24,681 bases of DNA, from assembly GCA_023392035.1 (NCBI GenBank), contig JAEVZY010000209.1:1-24681 (forward strand). Reading direction: 5' to 3'. The position numbers and the translations under genes are program-made. Within the stretch, counting starts at the first letter, position 1; the number at the start of each line of letters is the position of its first letter. Under the pieces are notes generated by a model. The model was not told the DNA's origin. It did not search any database and was given only the letters and a program-made list of their open reading frames with translations. The DNA is from Pseudomonadota bacterium (lineage in GTDB: Bacteria > Pseudomonadota > Gammaproteobacteria > Burkholderiales > Burkholderiaceae_D). Shown in pieces: positions 7,305-17,324 of the stretch.

Positions 7305-7349
7305 ATTGACCGCGGTCAATGGCACTTCAACGAGCGGATTCCTATGATA
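7305..7349 (+). promoter_or_regulatory. Promoter module 2: FNR-like box and -10
   Basis: The perfect 16-bp palindrome ATTGACCGCGGTCAAT (7305-7320) contains TTGAC-N4-GTCAA. ATTCCTATGATA follows at exactly the same spacing as in module 1, with TATGAT at 7343-7348. The predicted start near 7354 leaves an oxc leader of about 90 bases. The GAGCGG(A)ATTCCTATGATA block is shared with module 1, so the two modules appear to be a duplication. Confidence 0.7.
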
Positions 7350-7363
7350 CCGCGACTGAAATT

Positions 7364-7418
7364 GCAGGCACCTCCCCTTGGCCTGCGCACCCGCTGGTGA
7401 TGCATAGCAAAATCACCA
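7364..7418 (+). other. Two inverted repeats in the oxc 5' leader
   Basis: GCAGGC (7364-7369) pairs with GCCTGC (7381-7386), and TGGTGAT (7395-7401) pairs with ATCACCA (7412-7418). Both lie between the predicted start of promoter 2 and the oxc ribosome site. They may stabilise the leader or be part of post-transcriptional control. No known riboswitch pattern is recognisable. Confidence 0.35.
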
Positions 7419-7445
7419 CTCCCATCGAGAGAAGAGATACAGATC

Positions 7446-9176
7446 ATGACTAACGAGACGCAAGGACGAGAGCTGACCGACGGCTTCAACGTACTGATCG
7501 ACGCCCTGCAGGCGAACGATCTGAACACCGTTTATGGCCTGGTGGGTATCCCCATCACCGACCTGGCCCGCCTGTGCCAGGCACGCGGCATGCGCTTCAT
7601 CGGCTTCCGCCATGAAGCCAGCGCCGTCAACGCTGCCGCCATCGCCGGCTACCTGACCAAGAAGCCCGGCCTGGCCATGACCGTTTCCGCCCCCGGCTTC
7701 CTGAACGGCCTGGTTGCCCTGGCCAACGCCACCGTCAACTGCTTCCCGATGATCATGATTTCCGGCTCTTCCGAGCGCGAGATCGTCGACCTGCAGCAGG
7801 GTGACTACGAAGAGCTGGACCAGTTGAACGCCGCCAAGCCCTATGTGAAGGCTGCCTACCGTATCAACCACATCGAAGACATCGGCATCGCCGTTGCCCG
7901 CGCCATCCGCGCCGCCGTGTCCGGCCGTCCGGGTGGTGTGTACCTGGACGTGCCCGCCAAGCTGCTGGGCCAGGCCATGGACGCCGCCGCTGCCGCCAAG
8001 TCGATCGTCAAGGTGGTCGATCCGGCTCCGGCCCAGATCCCGGCCCCGGACGCTGTCGCCCGTGCACTGGACGTTTTGAAGTCCGCCAAGAAGCCGGTCA
8101 TCATGCTGGGCAAGGGCGCTGCCTACGCTCAAGTCGATTCCGAAATCCGCGCCTTCATCGAGAAGACCGGCATCCCCTACCTGGCCATGTCGATGGCCAA
8201 GGGCCTGCTGCCCGACAACCATCCGCAAGCCGCTGTCGCCGCGCGTTCCTTCGCGCTGAAGGAAGCCGACTGCGTGATGCTGATCGGCGCCCGCCTGAAC
8301 TGGCTGCTCTCGCACGGCAAGGGCCCGACCTGGGGTGGCAAGGACCACAAGGACTGGGCACAGAAGAAGTTCGTGCAGATCGACATCTCGGCACAAGAGA
8401 TGGATTCCAACGTGCCGATCGATGCGCCGCTGGCTGGCGACATCGGCTCGACCATCGCCGCCCTGATGAAGGAAATCGAGAAGTCCGGCTTCAACAAGCC
8501 TGCGGCCGAATGGACCAACGCCATCGCCGAGAAGAAGGAAGCCAACATCTCCAAGATGGCCAAGACCCTGGCCGCCACCAGCTCGCCGATGAACTTCATG
8601 ACCGCGCTGTCCGCCATGCGCGACGTGATGAAAGACAACCAGGACATCACCCTGGTCAACGAAGGCGCCAACACGCTGGACCTGGCCCGTTCCGTGATCG
8701 ACATGTACCAGCCGCGCAAGCGCCTGGACTCGGGCACCTGGGGCGTGATGGGCATCGGCATGGGCTACGCCATTGCCGCTGCAGTGGAAACCAACAAGCC
8801 GGTGGTGGCGCTGGAAGGCGACTCGGCCTTCGGTTTCTCCGGCATGGAAGTGGAAACCATCTGCCGCTACAACCTGCCTGTCACCGTTGTGATCTTCAAC
8901 AACAACGGCGTGTACAAGGGCTGCGACGTCAACCCGACCGGCCATGCCGACCCGGCTCCGACCGTGTTCGTGAAGGGCTCGCGCTACGACATGCTGATGC
9001 AAGCCTTTGGCGGCGTCGGTGTCACTGCCAATACTCCGGAAGAACTGAAAGCGGCTTTGGCCGAAGGCATCGCCTCGCGCAAGCCGACTCTGATCAACGT
9101 GGTGATCGATGAAAAGGCGGGTACCGAATCCGGCCGCATCACCCACCTGAATCCGACCAGCGCAGCAAAGAAGTAA
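7446..9176 (+). CDS. oxc: Oxalyl-CoA decarboxylase
   Basis: The 576-residue thiamine-diphosphate enzyme converts oxalyl-CoA to formyl-CoA and CO2 in the cytoplasm. It has the three-domain pyruvate-decarboxylase-like fold. The cofactor-activating glutamate is Glu57 in FIGFRHEAS (Glu56 in the Oxalobacter formigenes enzyme). Tyr121-Glu122 in LQQGDYEEL match that enzyme's active-site Tyr120-Glu121. The ThDP/Mg motif runs from GDS (458-460) in LEGDSAFGFSG to NNNG (485-488), the expected spacing. Length is close to the family's roughly 570. A weak purine-rich GAGAAGAG precedes the ATG. It is the first gene after the duplicated FNR-like promoters and lies 40 bases before frc1, so the two are co-transcribed. 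The CoA- and ThDP-site agreement makes this assignment much better than acetolactate synthase. Confidence 0.97.
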   Translation: MTNETQGRELTDGFNVLIDALQANDLNTVYGLVGIPITDLARLCQARGMRFIGFRHEASAVNAAAIAGYLTKKPGLAMTVSAPGFLNGLVALANATVNCFPMIMISGSSEREIVDLQQGDYEELDQLNAAKPYVKAAYRINHIEDIGIAVARAIRAAVSGRPGGVYLDVPAKLLGQAMDAAAAAKSIVKVVDPAPAQIPAPDAVARALDVLKSAKKPVIMLGKGAAYAQVDSEIRAFIEKTGIPYLAMSMAKGLLPDNHPQAAVAARSFALKEADCVMLIGARLNWLLSHGKGPTWGGKDHKDWAQKKFVQIDISAQEMDSNVPIDAPLAGDIGSTIAALMKEIEKSGFNKPAAEWTNAIAEKKEANISKMAKTLAATSSPMNFMTALSAMRDVMKDNQDITLVNEGANTLDLARSVIDMYQPRKRLDSGTWGVMGIGMGYAIAAAVETNKPVVALEGDSAFGFSGMEVETICRYNLPVTVVIFNNNGVYKGCDVNPTGHADPAPTVFVKGSRYDMLMQAFGGVGVTANTPEELKAALAEGIASRKPTLINVVIDEKAGTESGRITHLNPTSAAKK

Positions 9177-9216
9177 ACGAGAAGACGACCGAGAATATCT
9201 CAAGGAGCTATCCAAT

Positions 9217-10488
9217 ATGAGCAACAAACCCCTGCAAGGCCTGAAGATCATCGACTTCACGCACGTTCAAGCTGGCCCCGCCTGCACCCAGTTGCTGGCT
9301 TGGTTCGGTGCCGATGTCATCAAGGTCGAGCGTCCCGGTGCTGGCGACGTCACCCGTTCGCAACTGCGCGACATTCCGGATGCCGACGCCCTGTACTTCA
9401 CCATGCTGAACTCCAACAAGCGTTCGCTGACCCTGGACACCAAGACCAAGGAAGGCAAGGAAGTGCTGGAGAAGCTGATCAAGGTTTCCGACGTCATGGT
9501 CGAAAACTTCGGTCCGGGCGCCCTCGACCGCATGGGCTTTTCCTGGGAGCGTATCCAGGAACTGAACCCGAAGATGATCCTGGCTTCGGTCAAGGGCTTC
9601 TCCGAAGGTCACCACTACGAAGACCTGAAGGTGTACGAGAACGTTGCCCAGTGCGCCGGCGGCGCCGCCTCCACCACCGGCTGGTGGAAAGGCGAGAACA
9701 GCCAGCCGACCATCTCGGCTGCTGCCCTGGGTGACTCCAACACCGGCATGCACCTGGCGATCGGTATCCTGACCGCCTACATCGGCCGTCAACAAACCGG
9801 CAAGGGCCAGAAAGTGGCCGTGTCGATGCAGGACGCCGTGCTGAACCTGTGCCGCGTGAAGATGCGCGACCAGCAGCGCCTGGAGCGCGTGGGCTACCTG
9901 GAAGAGTACCCCCAGTACCCGCACGAAATGGAAGCCTTCAAGGACAAGGTCACCCCGCGCGGCGGCAACGCCGGCGGCGGCGGCCAGCCGGGCTGGATCC
10001 TGAAGTGCAAGGGCTGGGAAACCGACCCCAACGCCTACATCTACTTCACCGTGCAGGGTCATGCATGGGAGCCGATCTGCGACGCGCTGGGCAAACCCGA
10101 GTGGAAGACCGATCCGGCCTACACCACCGCGCAAGCCCGCCAGCCGCACATCGACGAAATCTTCGCCACCATCGAAGATTTCATCAAGGACAAGACCAAG
10201 TTCGAAGCCGTGGACATCTTCCGCAAGTTCGACATTCCTTGCGCTCCGGTGCTGTCGATGAAAGAGCTGCTGGTGGACGAGTCGCTGCGCAAGTCGGGTT
10301 CGATCGTTGAAGTGCAACACCCGGTGCGTGGTTCCTACTTCACCGTCGGCAGCCCGATCAAGTTCTCCGACCTGAAGCCGGAAGTCACCGCTTCGCCGCT
10401 CTTGGGCCAGCACTCCGCTGAAGTCCTGAAGGAACTGGGCTACAGCGACGAGCAAGTCAAGTCGATGTCCTCGAACAAGGTCATCTGA
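9217..10488 (+). CDS. frc: Formyl-CoA:oxalate CoA-transferase (copy 1)
   Basis: The 423-residue class III CoA-transferase moves CoA from formyl-CoA to oxalate, giving formate and the oxalyl-CoA that Oxc consumes. It matches O. formigenes Frc throughout: DFTHVQAGPACTQ at the start (Gln18 for Frc Gln17), the aspartate that forms the covalent acyl intermediate at Asp173 in ALGDSNTGMH (Frc Asp169), and the mobile glycine loop GGGGQ at 253-257. At the position of Frc Trp48 it has Gln49, as in the E. coli homologue YfdW. AAGGAG at 9202-9207 gives a strong ribosome site. It follows oxc closely, forming an oxc-frc transcription unit. The gene is followed by a hairpin region rather than directly by frc2. 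Confidence 0.95.
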   Translation: MSNKPLQGLKIIDFTHVQAGPACTQLLAWFGADVIKVERPGAGDVTRSQLRDIPDADALYFTMLNSNKRSLTLDTKTKEGKEVLEKLIKVSDVMVENFGPGALDRMGFSWERIQELNPKMILASVKGFSEGHHYEDLKVYENVAQCAGGAASTTGWWKGENSQPTISAAALGDSNTGMHLAIGILTAYIGRQQTGKGQKVAVSMQDAVLNLCRVKMRDQQRLERVGYLEEYPQYPHEMEAFKDKVTPRGGNAGGGGQPGWILKCKGWETDPNAYIYFTVQGHAWEPICDALGKPEWKTDPAYTTAQARQPHIDEIFATIEDFIKDKTKFEAVDIFRKFDIPCAPVLSMKELLVDESLRKSGSIVEVQHPVRGSYFTVGSPIKFSDLKPEVTASPLLGQHSAEVLKELGYSDEQVKSMSSNKVI

Positions 10489-10909
10489 TTTTGATCTGAC
10501 AGGGGACTGGCTGTTTGCAGTCCCCGGCAAGCAAAGGGGACGGCGTTCGAAATAGAGCGCCGTTCTTTGCTTGGGGCCGGGAAATATCCGGTCCGCGGTG
10601 GCGGCGGCGCCATCGGGATAGTGACAATAAGACGATGCAAACCGGCATCACTCGCTATGGCAAAGATCTCCTGCGGGTGTCGGAAGTGCACGAAAAAGGC
10701 CGAACACACTCGATTCGCACCTGCGTTGCGTGGATTCATCACGCCCGGGTTGCGGGATTTCAGGAAGATCGCGCGTGAAGGCGCGTGACCGAGTTGGAGG
10801 CCCAGCTCACTGCACAAGGCAAAACGTCCAGAGGGGCGCAAGCCGGCCGGGTCAGGCCGGTGTGGTGAGTTAACATAGGGGTAGTAGCGACTACCTCGCA
10901 GGAGATTTC
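10489..10909 (+). other. Gap between frc1 and frc2 with several hairpins
   Basis: These 421 bases contain no credible gene. GGGGACTG (10502-10509) pairs with CAGTCCCC (10518-10525) just after the frc1 stop. A longer imperfect stem runs from GCAAAG (about 10530) through ACGGCG to CGCCGT and CTTTGC (ending about 10571). Neither has a proper T-run, so termination here would be partial or Rho-dependent. Nearer frc2, CCGGCC/GGCCGG (10843-10848 with 10855-10860) and GGTAGT-AGCG-ACTACC (10880-10895) form further stems, the last ending five bases before the frc2 ribosome site. A separate promoter for the frc2-formate dehydrogenase operon is likely in this gap, but I cannot place it; no FNR-like box is present. 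Confidence 0.5.
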
Positions 10910-12157
10910 ATGACCAAAGCATTGGAAGGCGTCAAAGTCCTCGATTTCACCCACGTCCAGTCCGGCCCGACCTGCACCCAGTTGCTGGCCTGGTTCGGCG
11001 CGGATGTGATCAAGGTGGAACGGGCCGGTGAAGGCGATGCCACGCGCGGCCAGCTGCGCGACATCCCCGGCGTTGACAGCCTGTATTTCACGATGCTCAA
11101 CCATAACAAGCGTTCCGTGACGCTCGACACCAAGAAGCCGAAAGGCCGCGAGGTGCTTGACCGCCTGATCAAGGAATGCGACGTGCTGGTCGAGAACTTC
11201 GCGCCCGGCGCGCTCGATCGCATGGGCATCACCTGGGAACATATCCAGAAGATCAACCCGCGCATGATCCTGGCTTCGGTCAAGGGCTTTGGCCCTGGTC
11301 CGTACGAGGACTGCAAGGTCTATGAAAACGTGGCGCAGTGCGCCGGCGGCGCCGCTTCCACCACGGGCGACCCCAATGGTTTGCCGATGGTGACGGGCGC
11401 GCAGATCGGCGACTCCGGCACCGGCCTGCATCTGTGCCTGGGCATCATGGCCGCGCTCTACCAGCGCACCATGACCGGCCGCGGCCAGAAAGTGCTGGCG
11501 CCGATGCAGGATGCCGTGCTCAACCTGTGCCGGGTGAAGTTGCGCGACCAGCAACGCCTGGAACGCACCCACACCCTGCATGAATACCCGCAGTACCCGG
11601 ATGGCAAGTTCGGCGATTCCGTTCCGCGCGCCGGCAATGCATCGGGCGGCGGCCAGCCGGGCTCCATCCTGCGCTGCAAGGGTTGGGAGACCGATCCCAA
11701 CGCCTACATCTATTTCATCACCCAGGGCGCGGTATGGCCCGCGATCTGCAAGGTGATCGGTGAAGAAACCTGGATCGAGGACGAGGCTTACAAGACGCCG
11801 CAGGCGCGTCTGTTGCACCTGAAGCCCATCTTCGACCGCATCGAGCAATGGACCATGACCAAGACCAAGTTCGAGGCCATGGACATCCTCAACAAGTACG
11901 ACATCCCTTGTGGCCCGATTCTGTCGATGAAGGAAATCGCCGAGGACCAGTCCCTGCGCGATTCCGGCACCATCGTCGAAGTCGACCACCCCACGCGCGG
12001 CAAGTACCTCACTGTAGGCAATCCGATCAAGCTTTCCGACAGCCCGACCGACGTCACCCGCTCGCCCTTGCTGGGCGAACACACGCTGGAAGTGCTGGAA
12101 CAGCTTGGCTACAGTTCGGACGAAATCGCGCAACTGCGTGAAGAACGCGTGATCTGA
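10910..12157 (+). CDS. Formyl-CoA:oxalate CoA-transferase paralog (copy 2)
   Basis: The 415-residue class III CoA-transferase is closely related to copy 1, for example DFTHVQSGPTCTQLLAWFGA at the start and ILASVKGFG in the middle. It keeps Gln17, Gln48 and the catalytic Asp168 (QIGDSGTGLH). It differs in the active-site glycine loop: SGGGQ (245-249) instead of GGGGQ, followed by PGS instead of PGW. The region before the loop is also shorter. This could mean a different acyl-CoA donor (formyl-, acetyl- or succinyl-CoA to oxalate), but transfer to oxalate remains most likely. GGAG at 10901-10904 precedes the ATG. It heads a unit with the formate dehydrogenase genes, 18 bases before the beta subunit, so CoA recycling and formate oxidation are probably co-expressed. 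Confidence 0.9.
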   Translation: MTKALEGVKVLDFTHVQSGPTCTQLLAWFGADVIKVERAGEGDATRGQLRDIPGVDSLYFTMLNHNKRSVTLDTKKPKGREVLDRLIKECDVLVENFAPGALDRMGITWEHIQKINPRMILASVKGFGPGPYEDCKVYENVAQCAGGAASTTGDPNGLPMVTGAQIGDSGTGLHLCLGIMAALYQRTMTGRGQKVLAPMQDAVLNLCRVKLRDQQRLERTHTLHEYPQYPDGKFGDSVPRAGNASGGGQPGSILRCKGWETDPNAYIYFITQGAVWPAICKVIGEETWIEDEAYKTPQARLLHLKPIFDRIEQWTMTKTKFEAMDILNKYDIPCGPILSMKEIAEDQSLRDSGTIVEVDHPTRGKYLTVGNPIKLSDSPTDVTRSPLLGEHTLEVLEQLGYSSDEIAQLREERVI

Positions 12158-12175
12158 ACCAGGACGTAAAACCCC

Positions 12176-13879
<1,704 letters not shown>

Positions 13880-13896
13880 CGAGGGCGGCAGAGAAA

Positions 13897-16728
13897 ATGA
13901 ACGCTATTACCCGAAACGAACTGGCCCAGATCGACGTGCCGACCGTCAGCTTCGAGCTGAACGGCAAAGCCGTCACCGGCCGTGCCAACGAGACCATCAT
14001 CGAGGTCGCGCGGCGCGAAGGTGTGGAGATCCCCCACCTTTGCTACAAGGAAGGCATGGAAGCGGTGGGCAACTGCCGCGCCTGCATGGTGGAGATCAAT
14101 GGCGAGCGTGTGCTGGCCCCTTCCTGCTGCCGCCATCCGAGCAATGGCATGAAGGTCACCACCGACAGCGAACGCGCAGTGAAAGCCCAGAAGATGGTGC
14201 TGGAACTGCTGCAGTCCGACATGCCGGAAGAAGCCTATACCCGCAACAACGAAGTCGACCAGTGGTCGCAAAAGATGCAGCTCGGCCTGCCGCGCTTCGA
14301 AGCGCGCGAGAAGGTCCAGGCTGACCTTTCGCATCCGGCGATCGCCGTCAACCTCGACGCCTGCATCCAGTGCACCCGCTGCGTGCGCGCCTGCCGCGAC
14401 GAGCAGATGAACGACGTCATCGGCCTGGCCTTCCGCGGCGCCGGCGAAAAGATCGTGTTCGACATGGACGACCCGATGGGCGCGTCCACCTGCGTCTCCT
14501 GCGGCGAATGCGTGCAGGCCTGCCCGACCGGCGCCCTGATGCCGGCGCGCGAAGTGGCGCTGCAGGTGCCGGACAAGAAAGTGGATTCGGTCTGCCCGTA
14601 TTGCGGCGTCGGCTGCCAGATGACCTACAACGTCAAGGACAACAAGATCCTGTACGTCGAAGGTCGCGATGGTCCCGCCAACCACGGCCGCCTGTGCGTC
14701 AAGGGCCGCTATGGCTTTGACTATGCGCACCATCCGCATCGCCTGACCAAGCCGCTGATCCGTCGCAAGGATGCGCCCAAGTCGGGCGACTTCGAGATGA
14801 TTCCGGAGAACGTGTTCGACGTCTTCCGCGAAGCGACCTGGGAAGAAGCGCTGGAATTCGCCGCCGGCGGCCTGCGCGACCTGCGCGACAACGTGGGCAA
14901 GCAATCGCTGGCCGGCTTCGGTTCGGCCAAGGGCAGCAACGAAGAAGCCTATCTGTTCCAGAAACTGGTGCGCACCGGTTTCGGCACCAACAACGTCGAC
15001 CACTGCACCCGCCTGTGCCACGCCTCCTCCGTGGTGGCGCTGCTGGAAGGCATCGGCTCCGGCGCGGTGTCCAACCCGGTGATGGACGTGATGAAGTCGG
15101 AAGTGACGATCATCATCGGCGCCAATCCGACCGTGAACCATCCGGTGGCCGCCACCTGGATCAAGAACGCGGTGGCCAACGGCACCAAGCTGATCATCAT
15201 GGACCCGCGCCGCTCCGAATTGGCGCGCTTCGCCCATCGCTATCTGCAGTTCAAGCCCGACACCGACGTCGCGCTGTTGAACGCGATGATGAACGTGATC
15301 GTCAACGAAGGCCTGGTGGACGAGCAATTCATCGCCTCGCGCACCATCGGCTACGACGAGCTGAAGGCCAATGTCGCCGAGTACACGCCGGAGAAGATGG
15401 CGCCGATCTGCGGCATCGATGCCGAGACCATCCGCTACACCGCGCGCCTGTACGCCACTTCCAAGGCCTCCATCATCCTGTGGGGCATGGGCGTGTCGCA
15501 GCACGTGCACGGCACCGACAATGCGCGCTGCCTGATCGCGCTGTCGCTGATGACGGGCCAGATCGGCCGTCCCGGCACCGGCCTGCATCCGCTGCGCGGC
15601 CAGAACAACGTGCAGGGCGCCTCCGACGCCGGCCTGATCCCGATGAGCTATCCGGATTACCAGCGCGTGGACAGCCCGGAAGCGAAAGCCTTCTTCGAGA
15701 AGTTCTGGGGCACCAAGCTGGACGACCGGGTCGGCCTGACCGTGGTGGAAGTGATGAAGGCGATCGACGCCGGCGTCATCCAGGGCATGTACATCCAGGG
15801 TGAGAACCCGGCCATGTCCGACCCCGACGCCAATCACGCCCGCCATGCCCTGGCATCGTTGAAGCACCTCGTGGTGCAGGACATCTTCCTGACCGAAACC
15901 GCCTATCTGGCCGACGTGGTTCTGCCGGCCGGCGCTTTCGCCGAGAAGGATGGCACCTTCACCAACACCGACCGCCTGGTGCAGCTGGGTCGCGCCGCGA
16001 TCAAGCCGCCGGGCGACGCCCGCCAGGACCTGTGGATCCTGCAGGAGATCGGCAAGCGCATGGGCCTGCCCTGGAACTACAAGCATGTGTCGGAAGTGTT
16101 CGACGAAATGCGTCGTTCCATGCCGTCGATCGGCGGCATCACCTGGGAGCGCATGGAGAAGGATGGCGCCGTCACCTATCCCTGCATGAACGAAGGCGAT
16201 CCGGGCGAGCCGGTGGTGTTCGTGGACAGCTTCCCGCGTCCGGATGGCCGCGCCCGCTTCGTGCCGGCCGACGTGATTCCGGCGGCGGAACGTCCCGACA
16301 GCGAGTTCCCGATGGTGCTCATCACCGGCCGCCAGCTGGAACACTGGCATACCGGTTCCATGACCCGTCGCGCCTCGGTGCTGGATGCACTGGAGCCGGA
16401 TCCGACCGCGCAAATCCATCCGCTGGACATGGAAGGCCTGGGCATCCAGCCGGGCGATGTGGTCACCATCGAGTCGCGTCGCGGCAAGGTCTCGCTGTAT
16501 GCACGTGCCGAGGAAGGCACGCCGCGCGGCTCCGTGTTCGTCCCCTTCGCCTACTACGAAGCGGCGATCAACCGCCTGACCAACGCAGCCCTGGACCCGT
16601 TCGCCAAGATTCCGGAGTTCAAGTACTGCGCGATCAAGGTCACGGCCGGCGGCGAGCCGCCCAAGGTCAGCACCTATGGCGGCGGCCAGATCCTGGAGCG
16701 TATTGCCAAGAAGGCTGCGCTGAACTGA
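13897..16728 (+). CDS. Formate dehydrogenase alpha (catalytic, molybdopterin) subunit
   Basis: The 943-residue catalytic subunit oxidises formate to CO2 at a bis-MGD Mo or W centre. In order: an N-terminal 2Fe-2S ferredoxin domain (Cys49, Cys60, Cys63, Cys77); two 4Fe-4S motifs (Cys156/159/162/166 and Cys199/202/205/209); the molybdopterin-proximal 4Fe-4S (Cys233, Cys236, Cys240, Cys267); then the catalytic domain with metal ligand Cys374 followed by His375 (TRLCHASS). Arg567 in HPLRGQNNVQG matches the formate-binding arginine of this family. The C-terminal domain ends the bis-MGD site. I see no His-Cys3 cluster motif after the first domain (about residues 105-130), where NuoG-like relatives carry one. 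The ATG at 13897 starts right at the 2Fe-2S domain; a longer upstream frame overlaps the beta subunit and is rejected. Metal identity cannot be read from sequence. Confidence 0.95.
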   Translation: MNAITRNELAQIDVPTVSFELNGKAVTGRANETIIEVARREGVEIPHLCYKEGMEAVGNCRACMVEINGERVLAPSCCRHPSNGMKVTTDSERAVKAQKMVLELLQSDMPEEAYTRNNEVDQWSQKMQLGLPRFEAREKVQADLSHPAIAVNLDACIQCTRCVRACRDEQMNDVIGLAFRGAGEKIVFDMDDPMGASTCVSCGECVQACPTGALMPAREVALQVPDKKVDSVCPYCGVGCQMTYNVKDNKILYVEGRDGPANHGRLCVKGRYGFDYAHHPHRLTKPLIRRKDAPKSGDFEMIPENVFDVFREATWEEALEFAAGGLRDLRDNVGKQSLAGFGSAKGSNEEAYLFQKLVRTGFGTNNVDHCTRLCHASSVVALLEGIGSGAVSNPVMDVMKSEVTIIIGANPTVNHPVAATWIKNAVANGTKLIIMDPRRSELARFAHRYLQFKPDTDVALLNAMMNVIVNEGLVDEQFIASRTIGYDELKANVAEYTPEKMAPICGIDAETIRYTARLYATSKASIILWGMGVSQHVHGTDNARCLIALSLMTGQIGRPGTGLHPLRGQNNVQGASDAGLIPMSYPDYQRVDSPEAKAFFEKFWGTKLDDRVGLTVVEVMKAIDAGVIQGMYIQGENPAMSDPDANHARHALASLKHLVVQDIFLTETAYLADVVLPAGAFAEKDGTFTNTDRLVQLGRAAIKPPGDARQDLWILQEIGKRMGLPWNYKHVSEVFDEMRRSMPSIGGITWERMEKDGAVTYPCMNEGDPGEPVVFVDSFPRPDGRARFVPADVIPAAERPDSEFPMVLITGRQLEHWHTGSMTRRASVLDALEPDPTAQIHPLDMEGLGIQPGDVVTIESRRGKVSLYARAEEGTPRGSVFVPFAYYEAAINRLTNAALDPFAKIPEFKYCAIKVTAGGEPPKVSTYGGGQILERIAKKAALN

Positions 16729-16742
16729 TCGGGGTTTGATGC

Positions 16743-16806
16743 GGCCGGTTCGCCGGCCAGCCTAGGCTAAAAATGGGGCGATCACCGCAAGGTGTCGCCC
16801 CTTTTT
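16743..16806 (+). terminator. Stem-loop plus intrinsic terminator of the formate dehydrogenase operon
   Basis: GGCCGG-TTCG-CCGGCC (16743-16758) is followed by a terminator. In it, GGGGCGATCACC (16775-16786) pairs with GGTGTCGCCCC (16791-16801) with one bulged base and a GCAA loop, then five T residues (16802-16806). This ends the frc2-formate dehydrogenase transcript. Confidence 0.9.
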
Positions 16807-17039
16807 CTTCGACCATTCGGTACAAGTGACTATTTTTCGAGGAACAGCGTCACATCCCACACCTTTGATGCGCGTTCGCAACGCCGACCGGCGACACCGC
16901 TGCATTTCCATTGCGCGTCTGTCAGACCATGCCTCATCGTCGCATTGTGGTTTGATGCATTTGGCATCGCGACTCCGAACGCCTGCCAAAGCGCGGCGTT
17001 CTAATTGGAACCACAGTGGAAGATCACGAGGAGATTTCC
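16807..17039 (+). other. Intergenic region before the 65-residue gene
   Basis: These 233 bases hold no convincing gene; overlapping open frames lack a ribosome site and family features. I expect the promoter of the following small gene here, but no clear -35/-10 pair is visible. Confidence 0.4.
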
Positions 17040-17237
17040 ATGTCCCACCCCGATCCCAGGAAAGACCAGCCGATCAAGGAAGCGTCGCGGCCCAGCACAA
17101 CCCAGCCCGGCGACGGTGTGCCGCATGTGGGGCGTCCGCTGGACGGCAGCGAATACCTGGATGTGGTCGAGGAACAGAAATACGCCGACAAGCCGCCCAG
17201 TCCCGAAGAGCGTCGCCGCCAGCACGAAAAGACTTGA
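17040..17237 (+). CDS. Small hydrophilic protein of unknown function (65 residues)
   Basis: The start is well supported by GAGGAGA at 17028-17034, six bases before the ATG. The product is rich in charged residues and proline, begins MSHPDPRKDQPIKEA, contains GDGVPHVGRPLDGSEYLDVVEE in its middle and ends with a basic PEERRRQHEKT. It has no hydrophobic segment or signal peptide and is probably cytoplasmic and poorly ordered. I do not recognise the family. It is followed by a hydrolase gene in the same direction after an 87-base gap, so co-transcription is possible but not certain. Confidence 0.65.
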   Translation: MSHPDPRKDQPIKEASRPSTTQPGDGVPHVGRPLDGSEYLDVVEEQKYADKPPSPEERRRQHEKT

Positions 17238-17324
17238 GCGCGTGGGATGCCTGTTGACAATCGGCAAGGCCGCCCAGCCACGGGCCAGTTACCCTGAATC
17301 CATCTCCACTCCAAGCGCTTGCGC

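Larger units (their letters stand above)
7147..7445. promoter_or_regulatory. Divergent regulator/oxc control region
   Basis: This 299-base region separates the Crp/Fnr gene (minus) from oxc (plus). It contains two FNR-like boxes, two TATGAT -10 elements facing oxc, and two small inverted repeats in the presumed oxc leader. For the regulator, TTGACC on the minus strand (plus 7208-7213) followed 17 bases later by GATCAT (plus 7185-7190) is a plausible promoter whose -35 overlaps box 1, suggesting autoregulation. Confidence 0.6.

Noticed and set aside
16792..17004. 70-codon plus-strand frame after the formate dehydrogenase terminator
   Set aside because: It begins inside the terminator stem, has no ribosome site and its sequence does not look like a conserved protein.
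17254..17267. FNR-box-like TTGAC-AATC-GGCAA upstream of the membrane-anchored hydrolase
   Set aside because: One mismatch in the inner half-site, no -10 element at the activator spacing seen at oxc, and no functional link to the regulator.
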